From: Sciurus carolinensis
Lineage: Eukaryota; Chordata; Mammalia; Rodentia; Sciuridae
Direction: 5' to 3'
DNA: 64,000 bases
NCBI RefSeq assembly: GCF_902686445.1
Contig: NC_062213.1
Span: 53,860,268-53,924,267, forward strand
Part shown: in pieces, positions 1 to 12,070 of the stretch
Position numbering within the stretch: position 1 is the stretch's first letter
Layout: the number at the start of each line of letters is the position of its first letter
Program-made: the position numbers and the translations under genes
The notes under the pieces: model-generated
The model's input: only the letters and a program-made list of their open reading frames with translations
What the model was told of the DNA's origin: nothing
Database searches by the model: none

Positions 1-640
1 ATAGATTAACCTGAACCATGGATGTGGTATGTATATTTTTAAAAATATATTTTCTTCCATTTTTTTCAGAATTGATCTGTAGTTTTCATTATACTTATAA
101 ATTTATATTTTATTGTTTATCACCAAGAATTTCATCATGTTGAGGCTATTGTATTGATTTGAAGAAGATAACCATTTGAATACTAAAATATAAAATATAG
201 TTGATTTTTAGTTTGAGTTTACATGTTCTGATGTTGCCAAAGCCATGTATTAATTCTATTAGCTCTTCTGTGGATTTTCTACCATTCTTTTCATAAACAA
301 TCATGATATGAGTTAATGAATACAACATTACTGCACATTTTCCAATACATATAATGTTTATTACCTTTTCTTATAATGTTAATAGAGGTGGTGAGAGTAA
401 ATGAACAACTCACTTTCAGACTTTAAGGAAAAGCATTCCTTTATTTACCAATAAGTAGGACATTAATTGTTTTTTTCTTTAAATAGATGACCTAAGTTAA
501 GCAAAATAAGTTTCTTGAAGCTGGGGATAAATCTCAGAGGTAGTATATGTGCTTAGAATATCCAAGGTGCAAAGTTCTGGGTTCTTTCTGCAGAACCACA
601 AAGAAAAATAGTTTCCTTTAATTTCTTGTTTGTTTAGCTT
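1..640. other. AT-rich non-coding stretch, nothing recognised
   Basis: Short open frames only, no splice-flanked exon pattern and no repeat I can name with confidence. Low-complexity A/T runs are common. Confidence 0.5.
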
Positions 641-644
641 TATT

Positions 645-855
645 GCAATAACTGATGTTAAATCTTGTCAAAAGATTTTTCTGCATCTATTATCATGAGA
701 TTTTTTTTTTATTAAAAAAGTCCTTTAATATGGGAAAGTACAATCTTCTTGGAATAAGTCACACTTGTATGTGAAATAATAAATTGCTTTGTGTATTTAT
801 TAATTATACTGCCTAACATTTTATTATGGATTTTTGCATCTATGCTTTAAGTTTG
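645..855 (-). mobile_element. Old L1 ORF2 fragment (reverse transcriptase region)
   Basis: Read on the plus strand it shows the usual reverse-complement L1 ORF2 landmarks in order: 'cttgtcaaaagatttttc', 'tctgcatctatta' and, near the end, 'ggatttttgcatctatg'. These correspond to the finger/palm part of the reverse transcriptase. Indels and stops make it non-coding. It abuts an LTR at about 856. Family recognised from memory of L1 consensus; subfamily unknown. Confidence 0.6.
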
Positions 856-1245
856 GGGTCAGCAGAATAAAATTCTCCAAAAAATGTGGATACCCTAATA
901 TGAAAACCTTTAAAATATTACCCTACATGACAGATCGGACTTAGAGATATGATAAGGGCATCCATCTTGATATTGAAAGATTATCCTGGATTAATTCAGT
1001 GAACTCAATCAAATCACGTGAACCCTAAAAGGCAGAAAATTCATTTCCAAGGAGATCAAAGAGATAAGTCCTGAGAAGTATTCAACAGGACAATGTTGGC
1101 TTTGACTATGGAATAAGGGGACCATGAGACATAGCTACTTGTCACATCTGGAAAAGACTTGAAGACAGACAGAAAATGGAGATCTTTTTCCCACAATTGT
1201 GAAGAAATGAAGTATGTCAACCACAAAAACATGTAGGGAATCAAT
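856..1245 (-). mobile_element. MLT1-like (ERVL-MaLR) LTR, degenerate
   Basis: The order of blocks fits a minus-strand MLT1-type LTR: a 'tggataccctaatatgaaaac' start, 'gatatgataagggcatcc', 'gattatcctggattaattcag', then a block ending near 'cccacaattgtgaagaaatg' that resembles the LTR region close to 'aactgtgagaaataaa'. No target duplication was identified, so the ends are approximate. Confidence 0.6.
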
Positions 1246-1499
1246 TTTCTCAGAACTTATTTTAAGCAAGAAATAATGAGTATTAGGTTTTCACTACAGA
1301 GGGATTGCAGCTGATAAATCAATAATTAAGAAAACATTATAATATCTGCAGTTTCATCCTCAAATGAATTAATAAGCATTATGCATTGGTTGATGTGAAT
1401 GCTACCAAGAGATTATGTGTTTTCTAAATGAAGAATCTTACACGGCTGATAAAGTAGTCTTACAAAACTAAAAGAAAATAGTAAATCTGCATAGGTCTA

Positions 1500-3200
1500 A
1501 CCAAAATGTATATAACAATTTTCAAGATGTAAAATGGAAAAAGAAATAACTTCATATCTTACCATAGGATGAAGTCTGCAAAATCCAGAATAGATATAAT
1601 GCTACTAAATAGAATGGTTTCTCAATAAAATAAATTGTAAACAAAATCAACAGAGATGGAGAGAAACCCACAGTTTGAAACAAAAGTTATAGCAGTGTAT
1701 TCATATTCTCACTTAAGTAAATGTTCAGATGGGCATTTATGACTTTTATGAGACAACTAGATAAACAAGTGATAGATAATTGATGAATTTAAGATATTAT
1801 TATTAAATGTTGAATCAGTGTGGTAATGGCATTATGATTATAATATAATGTTCAACAAGTTTTAAATATTAAGTGAAAGCAAAGATTATTCTGGAAAACA
1901 AGTGAAATCTCAGAGATCTTATCTTCCTGTCAGAAGGTAAATGATCCCAAAGGAAACATTCAGTTCAAGAAAAGTGAAAAAGATAAATAGTAAGTGAATG
2001 TTCAATGTCTGAAACACAAATAATAATGTTTTGGTTAATATATATTTCCTTTAAAATATATAGCAACAACAGTAAACATTCAGAAAAGGCTCACAGATTC
2101 TAGGTGTCTTCAGGATTTCACATGGGTGTAGGAAGTGTTAAAGGTACAACCCTATTAAAATTTTACAAATCAAAAATGCACATAGCAATTTTTAGTGTCA
2201 CTAGTGTTGTTATATTAAAGTTGACCATTTACATGCAAAGAAATCAAATGTATTATAATTTTAAGTAAGAGTGAATAAGGACAAATGAAATAATCAAAAT
2301 ATAATTTTAATAAAAAAGACAAAAATAGAAAAAGAAGCCTGGAGAAAACAATTGGTAAATTTATAAAATTAAGTCAAATTTATCAATAATTATATACTAA
2401 AATTGAGAAAATCCAATTAAGATGCAATAATGTATGTAGTAAATTTATTTTTCATGACAAGCAATTCAAGAGATGAACTTTATAGGTAATTACTCAAAAT
2501 GGTTGAAAGTAAAATGATGGGAAATCTAAAACCTAAAAACAAAATATAAATATCCAACCAAGAAGAAAACAATTTGAAGAAACAACCAGAATGTGGGTTT
2601 GTTTACACTGATATCAACAAACAGAAGAATTTAGAGCCAAAACATGACTAAAGATTCATATTACACAAAGATAAAAAATTAAATCATATAAAAAGTTTTG
2701 TTTACTTGTAATTATATGGCCTCAGAATATATCAAGTCAAACTGAAAGAACTCAACCAAGACAAATACACAATCATACCAGATTTTTTTTTTTTTGCAAT
2801 TGATAGAACCGAATGAAGAAAAGATCAAGAAAATAAAAAAATTAAAACTACTCGACATTCTTGTTTTAATACAGAACATACAGAGAACAGAGTTCAACTG
2901 CAGAACAGTAAAAAAGGTGTCAAGTACACCAAGAATGTTTCCATTACTGGACCATGAGATACATCATAAACATATTTCAAAACATGAAATCACCTTGTTT
3001 CTCACTCAAAAGAGATGATTATCTAGAAGTCATCTACAATAAGATAACTAGAAAAATGCCTCTTTGAAAGTGAAACATATCAAAATATCCCAGGAATCAA
3101 AGAAGCATAATGAGTATTACAAATAATTTTTTTTAAAAAAATGATAATGAAAATGAAAAATAGACAATTTTGTTGGTTGTAGCAGTGTTGTGTTAAGATA
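1500..3200 (+). mobile_element. A-rich ancient L1 sequence, plus strand (ORF1/ORF2 5' part)
   Basis: The stretch is strongly A-rich on the plus strand, as expected for L1 sense sequence. Around 2500-2620 the series 'ggttgaaagtaaaatgatgg', 'ccaaccaagaagaaaac' and 'actgatatcaacaaa' parallels the L1 ORF2 endonuclease region. Frames are broken throughout, and the 74-aa and 61-aa open frames near 2.7-3.0 kb are not credible genes. Limits are uncertain. Confidence 0.45.
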
Positions 3201-4229
3201 ATGTATGGTCTTAAATGCATACATGAGAAACAAGCAAAGTGCTGAAATTAAACTTTAAATCTCTTTTAATCTCTTTGCATATGAATGGGCAAATTAAGTA
3301 TAAAGCAACAAAAAGTAAATAACATATAAATTGTGTTTATTTTTACTTAAAAATTATAAATATTTGTGGCTTAAGAATATTTTGATACTTGTGTAAATTG
3401 TGAACTATCTAAACCAAGTTAATCAACATATCACATATCAGATACTTATTTTTTGTGTGTATATGGTAAGGACATATAAAATCTTCTAAGATATTTTCAA
3501 GTATAAAATTTTTAAAAGACATGCTATAAAGAATCACGGTCCATGAAAATATAGATAGAAGGAATATATCTCTGAGAGGATGGAGTGAAAGAAATAAATC
3601 ATAAAAGGTGAGTGTTAAAATGGACATTATGGAAATTAAAAGAATATGAGACAATACATGTGCTCATACTTTTGGAGATTTAAGGAAATGATCAAATATT
3701 CAAAAAACCCAATTCCAAAACAATGATAGAGAAATTAGAATATTTCTAAATCTATTTTTTTTTTCTTTAATTAGCATCCCATCCCCAAATAAATCTCATT
3801 ACTTCATTATGGACTTACTCTAAGCAATTATAAGGGGAAAACAGCAGCAATATTTTTGCTTATTTAACAAGAGAAAGAGGAAGGAAACATTTCTAGACTT
3901 GAAAACAAAAGTTTTGAGGCCAATTTTACTCATGATCATATGTGCAGAAATCTCAAACAATTCCACTTTAGGTAAGAAAGGATAATATGCCATGACCACA
4001 TTAGGTTTATTCCATTAATGCAAGTTTGGGTTAATTTTCAAAAATTAATCTGCAAAATTTATCATATCATCAAAACTCCTGTGATTCTCTCCTTGCATGG
4101 AAATGTATTATGAAACTCTTCAAATTCCATAGTAATAATGAATATATCTAGTTTTCATAGATAAAAGAAAACACATGATTTTACGTATGATTAATGCATA
4201 TAACATGTTATCCATATATCTAGATAGCT
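3201..4229. other. AT-rich stretch, possibly old L1
   Basis: No gene is visible. Composition and the L1M 3' end that follows directly suggest part of the same decayed L1, but no individual motif is strong enough to name. Confidence 0.35.
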
Positions 4230-4660
4230 ACAAGCATACAATTTATAATAGTCACAAATGGAAATAATCCACAATTGATCAACCATAGATCAAATAGGTA
4301 GTTTGTTATATATTAACAAAGTAGAATATTACACATCAATGAAAGGTAACACATTGCTTCATATATGGCTTGAATGATTTTCATAAAAACTTTCAAGAGA
4401 ATAATACAAGAAGGAACAGAATATATACTCTAAAATTTCATTTGTATGAAGTATAAAAACAAATAAACCAACATATGATAATGGAAATCAAAACAATGGT
4501 TAATTTTAAAATGATAAAAACTGGAAAGAATACAGCGGGAGCTGTGGAATGCTCAATCCTTATTTATATATTGAGGATGTGACTTTATAGAATCATTCAC
4601 ATAGTAGAAATTCACTAAGCAATCACATGCTGTATTTCAGTAAAATAAAATATTTCATTT
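4230..4660 (+). mobile_element. Ancient L1M 3' end (ORF2 C-terminus plus 3' UTR)
   Basis: Blocks appear in the order typical of L1M 3' ends. The 'cacaaatggaaataatcc' and 'tagaatattacacatcaatg' stretch matches the end of ORF2. It is followed by 'atttgtatgaagtataaaaac', 'gataatggaaatcaaaacaatg' and a 'gaaattcac...ctgtatttcag' tail. It is diverged and non-coding. Confidence 0.8.
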
Positions 4661-4835
4661 AAATAAAAATCAAACAGCTCATACCTTGAAGAAATGTATG
4701 TCTCTAAAGAGTTTTATTGAAGAATAAAGACAGTAATGAATGAAGCTTGCATATACTGTTTAGCAGATTGCAGTTAGTTTTCTAAGACCTTTCCTCATGT
4801 TATTTGACTTCATTTTTCTCCGGTGTATGAGGTAA

Positions 4836-5184
4836 TGCTATGGGTTGGATATGTATCCCCTGAAGTTGCATGAGTTGAAAGGTTTGGTGCCTGTGGTGCT
4901 AAATGGGAGGGGGATCTAGCGGGAATTCTTCCAATCATTTGGGGAGGTGCCCTACCCTTTAAAGAGATAGTAAGATACCAGTACCTTCCTCTCTTTTGCT
5001 TCTTGGCCATAAAGAGTGGTTTGTCTCCACCTGCCCTCCCACCATGATGCACTGTCTCACCACAAGCCCAAGACAATGGGCCAAGATCATGGACTAAAAC
5101 TTCAAAAAATGTGAGACAAAACAAACCTTCTCTCTTTGTAAGTGGACTCTCTCAGGCATTTGTTACAGTAAAGAAAAGCTAGCA
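4836..5184 (-). mobile_element. MaLR (ERVL-MaLR) LTR, minus strand
   Basis: The reverse complement begins TGCTAGCTTTTC and ends ...CCATAGCA, a TG...CA LTR of about 349 bp. Internal landmarks of the MST/THE1 type are present: 'ggttggatatgtatcccctg', 'gtgccctaccctttaaag', 'cttcttggccataaagag' and 'ccaccatgatgcactgtctcacc'. No clean 5-bp target duplication was found. The 104-aa minus-strand open frame here (4810-5124) is LTR sequence, not a gene. Confidence 0.8.
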
Positions 5185-7850
5185 TGGGTGGATACTAAAC
5201 ATTTTACACTAAAGTCATTTGTGGTTGAAGTGACTTAGTACCTTGTATAAAGTCTTACATAGTTAATGACTGGGGCAGACAGACAAACCTGATTCTTATC
5301 CTATGTAAGGATATACTATGATTTACAAAAGGGCATCCATAAGGCTTTATCTTCATAACACTTAATCTTCTCAAATATACCCCATATTGACCCTCAGATG
5401 AAGATTATCATTTCAGGATATACTATATGAAAGACACCAGATTCTTCAATATCTTCAGAATGAAAGAAATAAATATATCATGAGGAGTCTTATGTATCTT
5501 TGAAGAACTTTTGCTTTCTCCTAGATCCTACTAGTGAATAGAAAGTGAGTGGAAACAAATAAATACTAGTGTTATGGGATTATATAAGGAATTGTTTGCT
5601 TCCTGCCTTTTTCCTGTGTGTGTGTTATGAATTGTCTTTTATCTTAAAGATTAACAAATGATTGTGGTTTTTTCTTTTTTATATACTTTATTTATTTTTT
5701 CCAAAGACATGGTTAATTCATTCTTTGCTTTTTCTTCCATGAATACATTATTTGCTCTCATTCTGTATCTCCTTTGAACTTAAAAAATTAAAATTTATCT
5801 CTATATTATAGAATATTACATAAAAGTATTCATAATTTTCTATCTTTAGCAAGGAATGGTCTTGATAGTCTGCATTTTAAGTATTTTTAGTATTATTGAG
5901 TCCTAATTACTAATCATAAATCAATAGTCAAGTCACATGTAACTCATTTAATGACTTGGTGATTATATCGCATTCTTGAGATGCCTCCTTGTATGTTTGA
6001 AAATCACCCCACTTGAAATAGTAATAATTACGGCCTTGATTTTTGAAGCTTCGGAGTCTCCCACTGTTACTGATTTGCATTATGTGCCAAAAGACCTCCT
6101 GACTTAAAGTAGTCGAAGACTATGTTAAATAATGAAAGAACTGACACAGTGATTTTCCTTTGTTTTCACTGAGTTGTCACATACTACTTTCCTTTAACCC
6201 CTCTGTGTTTCCTGAAGTACTGACTGTTCCCCTCTACTTCATAAGAAGCTCACTAAAATATAGCCCTGCAAAGATTAGTTACAGAACCCCCAAGGAGAAT
6301 GAAGATTAATATAAAATAATTCATTGTCATTTCTTTCCCTTTCTCATTCCACCGAGAGTTCCTTACATTATACACATCTCAAGTGACCAAAGGTTTGCAC
6401 TTGTGTGGAGACCTGTCTGCACACAGTGTGTAGTTTTTTTTGCTATTGAATAAACAAGGGTTGTAATCAGAAGGGTTATACAAATGAACAAAATTATTCC
6501 CCTGCTACTTTTGTCTTCATAATGAACTATGAAGATATTTGTGTTTAAAAATCTGTTAGAAATGTATCATTCTTGGGATAAAATACCGTATTTTTCAGAT
6601 TATACCTATTCCATCAATAGTAAATTAGATGAAGGTTGTGGCAAATGTAATGAAACATAGATAAATAGTCTTAAATTATAAGAAGATACTGAATACAATA
6701 CCTACTTCAAATTATATATAATTGAAAAGACTGAAATGTATAAATGAAATCCCATAAAGGTTTTCACTCATATTGTTATGCACTGCAAGATTTATATGGC
6801 AATGAATCATCACTAAATTCTTCTTGCTCTTCTATAATTAAATACCTATGTCAATTTAATTATGATTGGTAAAAGCCATTCTACTTTTGTAGTTATTCAA
6901 GACAAATGCCATTATATTTTGTTTTTATTATGTTTATAAACAGGAAAGTCAAAGGTGAAGAAAATAATAAGTGAAGAGTCCTTTACTGACAATAAGCTCT
7001 AAAGTTTCTTTTGACATCTTTTTCTCAGATCTATGCTTGCTTTCATGTGTTCTCAATTTATATATAAATTCTCACCTTGAAGTAAGTCCTCAAGGATGTC
7101 AATAAAAATTGAGAGGGAATAGTAAACACCAAATGAATCACACAGGACAGTAGGAGCTAACTTATTGCTGAAAAGGTTGTCAGCATAGACTTTTAATTTT
7201 ATAATCAATAATCCAAGTCAGCTGAGGGCAAGAAGCCCTAAGTAAATCACAAATGACATATGGCAAATTGTGAGACTCAGAATTTTTTTTTTCACTTTGA
7301 CTTTACTTAAATGTCAGATTTCTAAAATTTTATGAATAATTTTACTTTCTCTCAGATCTCTAAGGAGGTTTTGAAATTATGTGAAGTTTTGTACTTGATG
7401 ACTATTTGAAGTGAACTTTAAAAAGGACTTTTACTCCAGAATTTTTTTTATCCTCTGCTTTGCCTCCTGAGATATTTGCTTAACTATTAAATTGTTGAGA
7501 AATAAATACTTCTTAATTGATGTGAAAGACTAAAGATAAATTAATTACTACATGTGGTTGTTAGGGTGATAGGTTAAATTATTATCTGAAATGAGAAAGC
7601 ACTGACTATTTAGCCCAGAGAAGTAAGAGCATTGATACAGACATGAAATTAAACTTCAATTAAATAGATTCAATATTTAAAATTAAAAATTTTAAAGTCA
7701 AAAAGAGACTTTTGAATAATAAGGTAGGATTTAAGTATAATTAATTAATTTATTAATGCATAAAAAGATAATGAGGTATAGCTTGAAGGAACCTCTATTT
7801 TTATGTCTTAAGGTTTTAGTAAAAATCAAGTTTTATCTCTTAATCATTAG
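5185..7850. other. Non-coding stretch, mostly unassigned
   Basis: No open frame of note and no recognised repeat. The part around 5990-6480 is less AT-rich and not obviously repetitive, so it could be unique ancestral sequence. The rest is AT-rich with short homopolymers. Confidence 0.5.
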
Positions 7851-7862
7851 GGAAACAACTAA

Positions 7863-7934
7863 TGGTAGTGTGCTTGCCTCACATGCAAAAGGCCCTGGGT
7901 TCAATCTCCAGCACCACAAATAAAAAATAACAAA
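7863..7934 (+). mobile_element. ID-type SINE (tRNA-derived)
   Basis: A 5'-trimmed ID-like core reads 'tggtagtgtgcttgcctcac', then 'aaggccctgggttcaatctc', then 'cagcaccacaaataaa'. This is the B-box part of a tRNA-derived rodent SINE with an A-rich tail. It is flanked by an imperfect direct repeat, GGAAACAACTAA (7851-7862) and GGAAAACAACTAA (7935-7947), consistent with L1-mediated insertion. Confidence 0.85.
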
Positions 7935-8014
7935 GGAAAACAACTAAAACACAGGTTTTAACTTCTGATAATATTGGCTAGATTAAAGGTATATTGACCA
8001 TGGGTCAGACATTG

Positions 8015-8480
8015 ATCTGAATACTTTATTCCATTAGTACTTGCTGCATTACAAATAACTCCTGAATTTTGTGCCTCAAGAGAACAATGATATAAGCCAT
8101 CCATGATTCTGTTAATTGAAAATTTGAGCTGGAAGGGTCTTCCTGTATTGGCTTTCATGAGGGGTTTATTGTAGGGACATCTGGAAATGGTGGGTTGAGG
8201 ATGACATTATTAGCAGGTCTTGTCATTAACTGGGTGTTAGCTGGGGTGATAGGAAGGACTGAGCAATATTTTCCTCCTCATTTGGGAGCCTGCACTGGTG
8301 CTCCTGATGATAGGGCAAGTTTCTAAAGGAAAATATGCAAGTCTTATTCAAACCAGATCTCAAAATTAGTGCTTAGTCACTTCCATCACATTGTGATGGC
8401 CACAGAGGGGGAAGAGACAGCACAATCTCCTGAGAGAAGTAGGACAGTGACAATACCTGAAACACCCTGAATCGATCACT
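8015..8480 (+). mobile_element. Degenerate ancient LTR (ERVL/MLT-like)
   Basis: The 'attagtacttgctgcattac' start, 'aataactcctgaattttgtg' and the late 'cacttccatcacattgtgatgg' block follow the order of an old mammalian ERVL-type LTR. Divergence is heavy and both ends are uncertain. The 66-aa minus-strand open frame is not a gene. Confidence 0.5.
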
Positions 8481-8629
8481 ACCCAGGGTGCACATGAATC
8501 CGAACATTGCATTGCACCTCCTAAATATCTACAATTATGTGTCCATCAAAAATAATGCACAATAAAAATTACATCACATTGTAGAGGATACAGGATGGGG
8601 CGAGAAATAATTTTCTGTCAGTCTTTCAC

Positions 8630-8800
8630 ACATGAGTTACTTAATTCTCCAATTAACTTTCAAGATTTATGTTATTAATACTTTAAAATTGGGAGAATGC
8701 AGCCTTGAAGGAGTAACTTGGTAAAGTCACCATCCCAGGGAAGATAGAGCCTGAATTCAGGGATAGGTCTGCCTGAATTCTGATGAGACTCAATTGTGCA
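8630..8800 (-). mobile_element. MIR SINE, minus strand (probable)
   Basis: A run resembling 'agtaacttggtaaagtcacc', then 'agcctgaattcag', then 'ctgcctgaattctgatg' follows the reverse-complement MIR core (the region equivalent to 'gtaacttgcccaaggtcac'). It is old and diverged, with approximate ends. Confidence 0.55.
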
Positions 8801-8994
8801 CTATTTTGTACACTCCAGAATAAATCTACATATGTTTTGAATGATTTTCACCTAACATCTAAATCTGTGAGTGCCTATTCAGAAAGAAAAATAGAGCAGT
8901 AAAATATAAAAGACTTCTGTTTGCTCCTACTAGATCCATTTCATTATTAATTTCTAATTTTATTTAAATTACTTAAATGCTCCAAACATATTCA

Positions 8995-9126
8995 TTTTTA
9001 AAAATTTCACTGCTAAACCCAAATAAATAAATAGATAGATGATAGGTAGATTAGATAGATGGATAGATAGATAGTTGATATCAGGATGGTAAAGAGGAAG
9101 AAGGAGACAATCTATTGAAGTGTAAG
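8995..9126. repeat. GATA-repeat block, copy 1 of a local duplication
   Basis: This is a block of short AAAT/GATA/GGTA tandem units followed by a non-repetitive stretch ('atcaggatggtaaagaggaag' onward). The whole unit recurs almost base for base at 10989-11117, including the non-repetitive flank, so the two are a true duplication and not independent microsatellites. Confidence 0.85.
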
Positions 9127-10456
9127 AAAATATCTAGAGAAAAGCATGAGCTCAGAGTTATTGTTTAAAATATTCATGTTTTAGGTACAGAATTCTCAAG
9201 GCCATTTCTCATAGATTTCATCGTAATGTCCTTCACTGTGTCCTATATTCATCCTAAGATCATTACTTTTCTACCCTATTTTTGAAGGTTTCAGATATAA
9301 CTGTATATTTTATTCTGATGTTTTCTTTGTCATACTGATTATTGTCTAAAGCATTCCTTTTCCTGAGGCAATGATTTCTTTCCTCAGTTTATTTTTTTAA
9401 CATTAACTTGCATCATGGTAATATACTAGAAATCATTCTTAAACGAGCCAGAGGATGCTGCAGTTTGCTTAATTGTTAATATGATGCATCCTATAAATCC
9501 CACTATTGTTTATGAACATTAAATCACATATAAATGTAAGTAGAAGGAAATTTACAACTTAGAACTAGAGACTGTTTCCTGTAAAAGATCCACAGCAGTG
9601 CAGAGGGAAGGGGTGCAGACTAAAGCCATGTAGGGTCCTCACCATACACAGCTAATGATGAACACTTTAATCAACAGGTATTAATATAACAACATATCCC
9701 AGCGAAAATATGAGTTTAAAATGCAGTTCTTCAGATAAGATAGAATAGATTTGTAAAACTGGCACAGAAAATGGGAACTAAATGCTAGAAAAAAATGGGG
9801 GTTTTCAAAACTCTTTCCAATTGCAATGGTCAGTCTTTTATCAAATCGAATTTTCCATCGATTTAATAAACCAGAGCATTTCTAAAGCTGCCTTTCCTAT
9901 TGTACACTTAGTCCATGCAATTGAAGGAAAACTGTCACACTAAGCCTAAATAGGTTATTAAATTTGGTGTATTTTATTCATACTCAAATAGACTGCCAAC
10001 CCTCATGAGTTTTTCATGCTGATGGTGTTGCTTTGAGGGCCACAAGAAATCACAGGATGCAGACATAGACTTATTGGGTCTGGAGGGATCACCTGACGTG
10101 CATGTGTATTCTCCTCCTTCAGTCAGCTATCAATGAAATCTTTGGTGGAGAATTTGTAATAAGAGTCAAACTACAAATTTGAGGGCTAGAAATGCTAGAC
10201 TGAGGCAATCATCTCCCTGGTAAAGAAGCAGAGAAAGGCAGTTTGGAAATAATTTCAGTAGGGCTTCTGTTGGCACATTTTAAATAGTTTTCTTTGAAAT
10301 TAGATATTGTTTGCTAGAATGCAGCTCATTGATTATAGCTACAGTCATCCAGGTGGAACCAAACTTAACAAAAATAACACCTGACTTCTGTTACATTTTA
10401 AGCAATTTAGGAAAGTTGTAAAATCTGACTTTTTCTGAGAAACTAGCGTAAATTTA
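9127..10456. other. Non-coding stretch without recognised repeats
   Basis: No gene visible. Segments around 9415-9560 and 9830-9960 look non-repetitive and carry CpGs and homeodomain-like AT cores ('cgatttaataaa'). They are candidates for unique or conserved non-coding sequence, but nothing in the bases proves it. Confidence 0.4.
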
Positions 10457-10481
10457 TGTGTGTGTGTGTGTGTGTGTGTGT
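10457..10481. repeat. (TG)n microsatellite
   Basis: About 12 uninterrupted TG units. Confidence 0.97.
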
Positions 10482-10570
10482 ATAAACAATCTAATCATGT
10501 TTGAGGTTCAAGAGGAAAATTATCTCAGCACTTTGACAAAATGATGAAATATAATCCATAAATATTTATG

Positions 10571-10746
10571 TACTGGGTATTGAACCCATAGGTACTTAAC
10601 CATTGAACCACTTCCATTCCCCATTTTTGTTTTTTATTTTAAGTTAAGACCTTGCTAAGTTGCTGAAGCTGGCTTCAAACTTGTGATCTTCCTGCTCAGC
10701 TTCCTGAGTTGGTAGAATTATAAGCATTTGACACTGTGCCCACTGG
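10571..10746 (-). mobile_element. B1-ID composite SINE, minus strand
   Basis: On the plus strand the ID half comes first ('tactgggtattgaaccc', 'accattgaaccacttcc'), then 'agaccttgctaagttgctg', 'cttcaaacttgtgatcttcc' and 'ttcctgagttggtagaatta' from the 7SL-derived half. This is the reverse complement of the squirrel B1-ID dimer. It is moderately diverged. Confidence 0.9.
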
Positions 10747-10956
10747 AATATTGATTTATTTAAAAATTGATTTCTCAAGGTATCATTTGAAAAAAATTTA
10801 TTTCTTATAAATGTACAATTCAATGATTTTTATTAAATTTAAGAGTTGTACAAATATCAATGTAATCAGATTTAAAAAAACAAATACTGCTTTTGTAAAA
10901 CTAGAAATATCTTTTAAGAAATTGCATCACACTATTAAGGTAAAAATAAAATGTCT

Positions 10957-10958
<2 letters not shown>

Positions 10959-10987
<29 letters not shown>
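10959..10987. repeat. (AC)n microsatellite
   Basis: About 14 AC units lie immediately upstream of the second GATA block, so one edge of that duplicated block coincides with this simple repeat. Confidence 0.97.
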
Positions 10988-10988
<1 letters not shown>

Positions 10989-10989
<1 letters not shown>

Positions 10990-11154
10990 TTTTAAAAAAA
11001 TTTCACTGCCAAACCCAAATAAATAAATAGATGATAGGTAGATTAGATAGATGGATAGATAGATAGTTGAGATCAGGATGGTAAAGAGGAAGAAGGAGGC
11101 AATCTATTAAAGTGTAAATAAATAAATAGATGATAGGTAGATTAGATAGATGGA
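10989..11154. repeat. GATA-repeat block, copy 2 plus tandem partial third copy
   Basis: Positions 10989-11117 repeat 8995-9126 with only a few substitutions and one 4-bp GATA length difference. At about 11118 the AAATAAATAGATGATAGGTA part starts again and runs to about 11154, so the block has also partly expanded in tandem. Confidence 0.85.
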
Positions 11155-11574
11155 TTAGTTTTTTTTGTCTTAAAAACATATTTTTCAGATATGAATTGTC
11201 TTCCAGGAGTTTTGAATAGAAAGCATATAACATTATTTATAGCATATATAAAAAAACAAACAGATACTGTTTTATGAACCAAATTAGAAGTCCAAATATA
11301 ATATGAAACTGAGATAAAAAAAAAAGGAATAAATGCCTAAGTTCATTGAGCAAAGGAATGAATGAACTGAGCCAAGTTCTTCGGATGATGTTGAAGCTTA
11401 ATGTTTGCAATCAGTTTAACTGATGTTGGGCCTGAACTTTACAGCTCCTGTTTTTCAGAAAGATTGAAGAAACTGCGCTCCTTTCTCAGTCTTTCCTAAC
11501 TTTCTTATAGACCCTTACGCAAAACTTCCTTTTCTATTATGCTACTTCACTCAAAATATTGTTTCTGTTAATGA

Positions 11575-12070
11575 CTTTTGATTTCACTTATTCATTCAAC
11601 AAATACTGAGTCCCTACAATGTTTAAAGCTTTATTTTAAGCACAGGAGCTACAAAACTAACAAAACAGAGGGACTTCATTATAGAGCTTATATTTCAGTA
11701 GGGGAGAGGGGCACTAATCAATTAAAAAAGAATATGTATATCAAGTTGTGATAAATTCTAAGAAGAAAAATAACGCAAAGTAAATCATGCTGGTAAGAGA
11801 CTTCGAAAGAATGTACTTCAACTGGAGTGGTTAACAAAGGTCCCTGAGGACGTGATATTGCAGTAGAGGTCTGAACAAAGTCTGGGCTTTATGAATATCT
11901 GGGAAAAGAGCATTCAGGCAGTGGGAGTAGAAAGTGAAAAGCCCTGGACTGCTACATATTTTAAGAACTGCAAGAAAACCAGCGGGACCCTGGTAAAGGG
12001 TCCAAATAAGGAACATCCAGATCTTGTTGGGATTTATATTCAGGGAAGAATATGGAGGTTGTTCCAAGTA
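11575..12070 (+). mobile_element. Ancient LINE 3' end (L2/L1ME class)
   Basis: The classic opening 'ttattcattcaacaaatactg' is followed by 'taagcacaggagctacaaaac', 'atagagcttatatttcagtag', 'ggtctgaacaaagtctgg' and 'gaatatctgggaaaagagc', in the order seen in old mammalian LINE 3' regions. The 78-aa and 61-aa overlapping open frames are by-products of this repeat. Confidence 0.75.
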
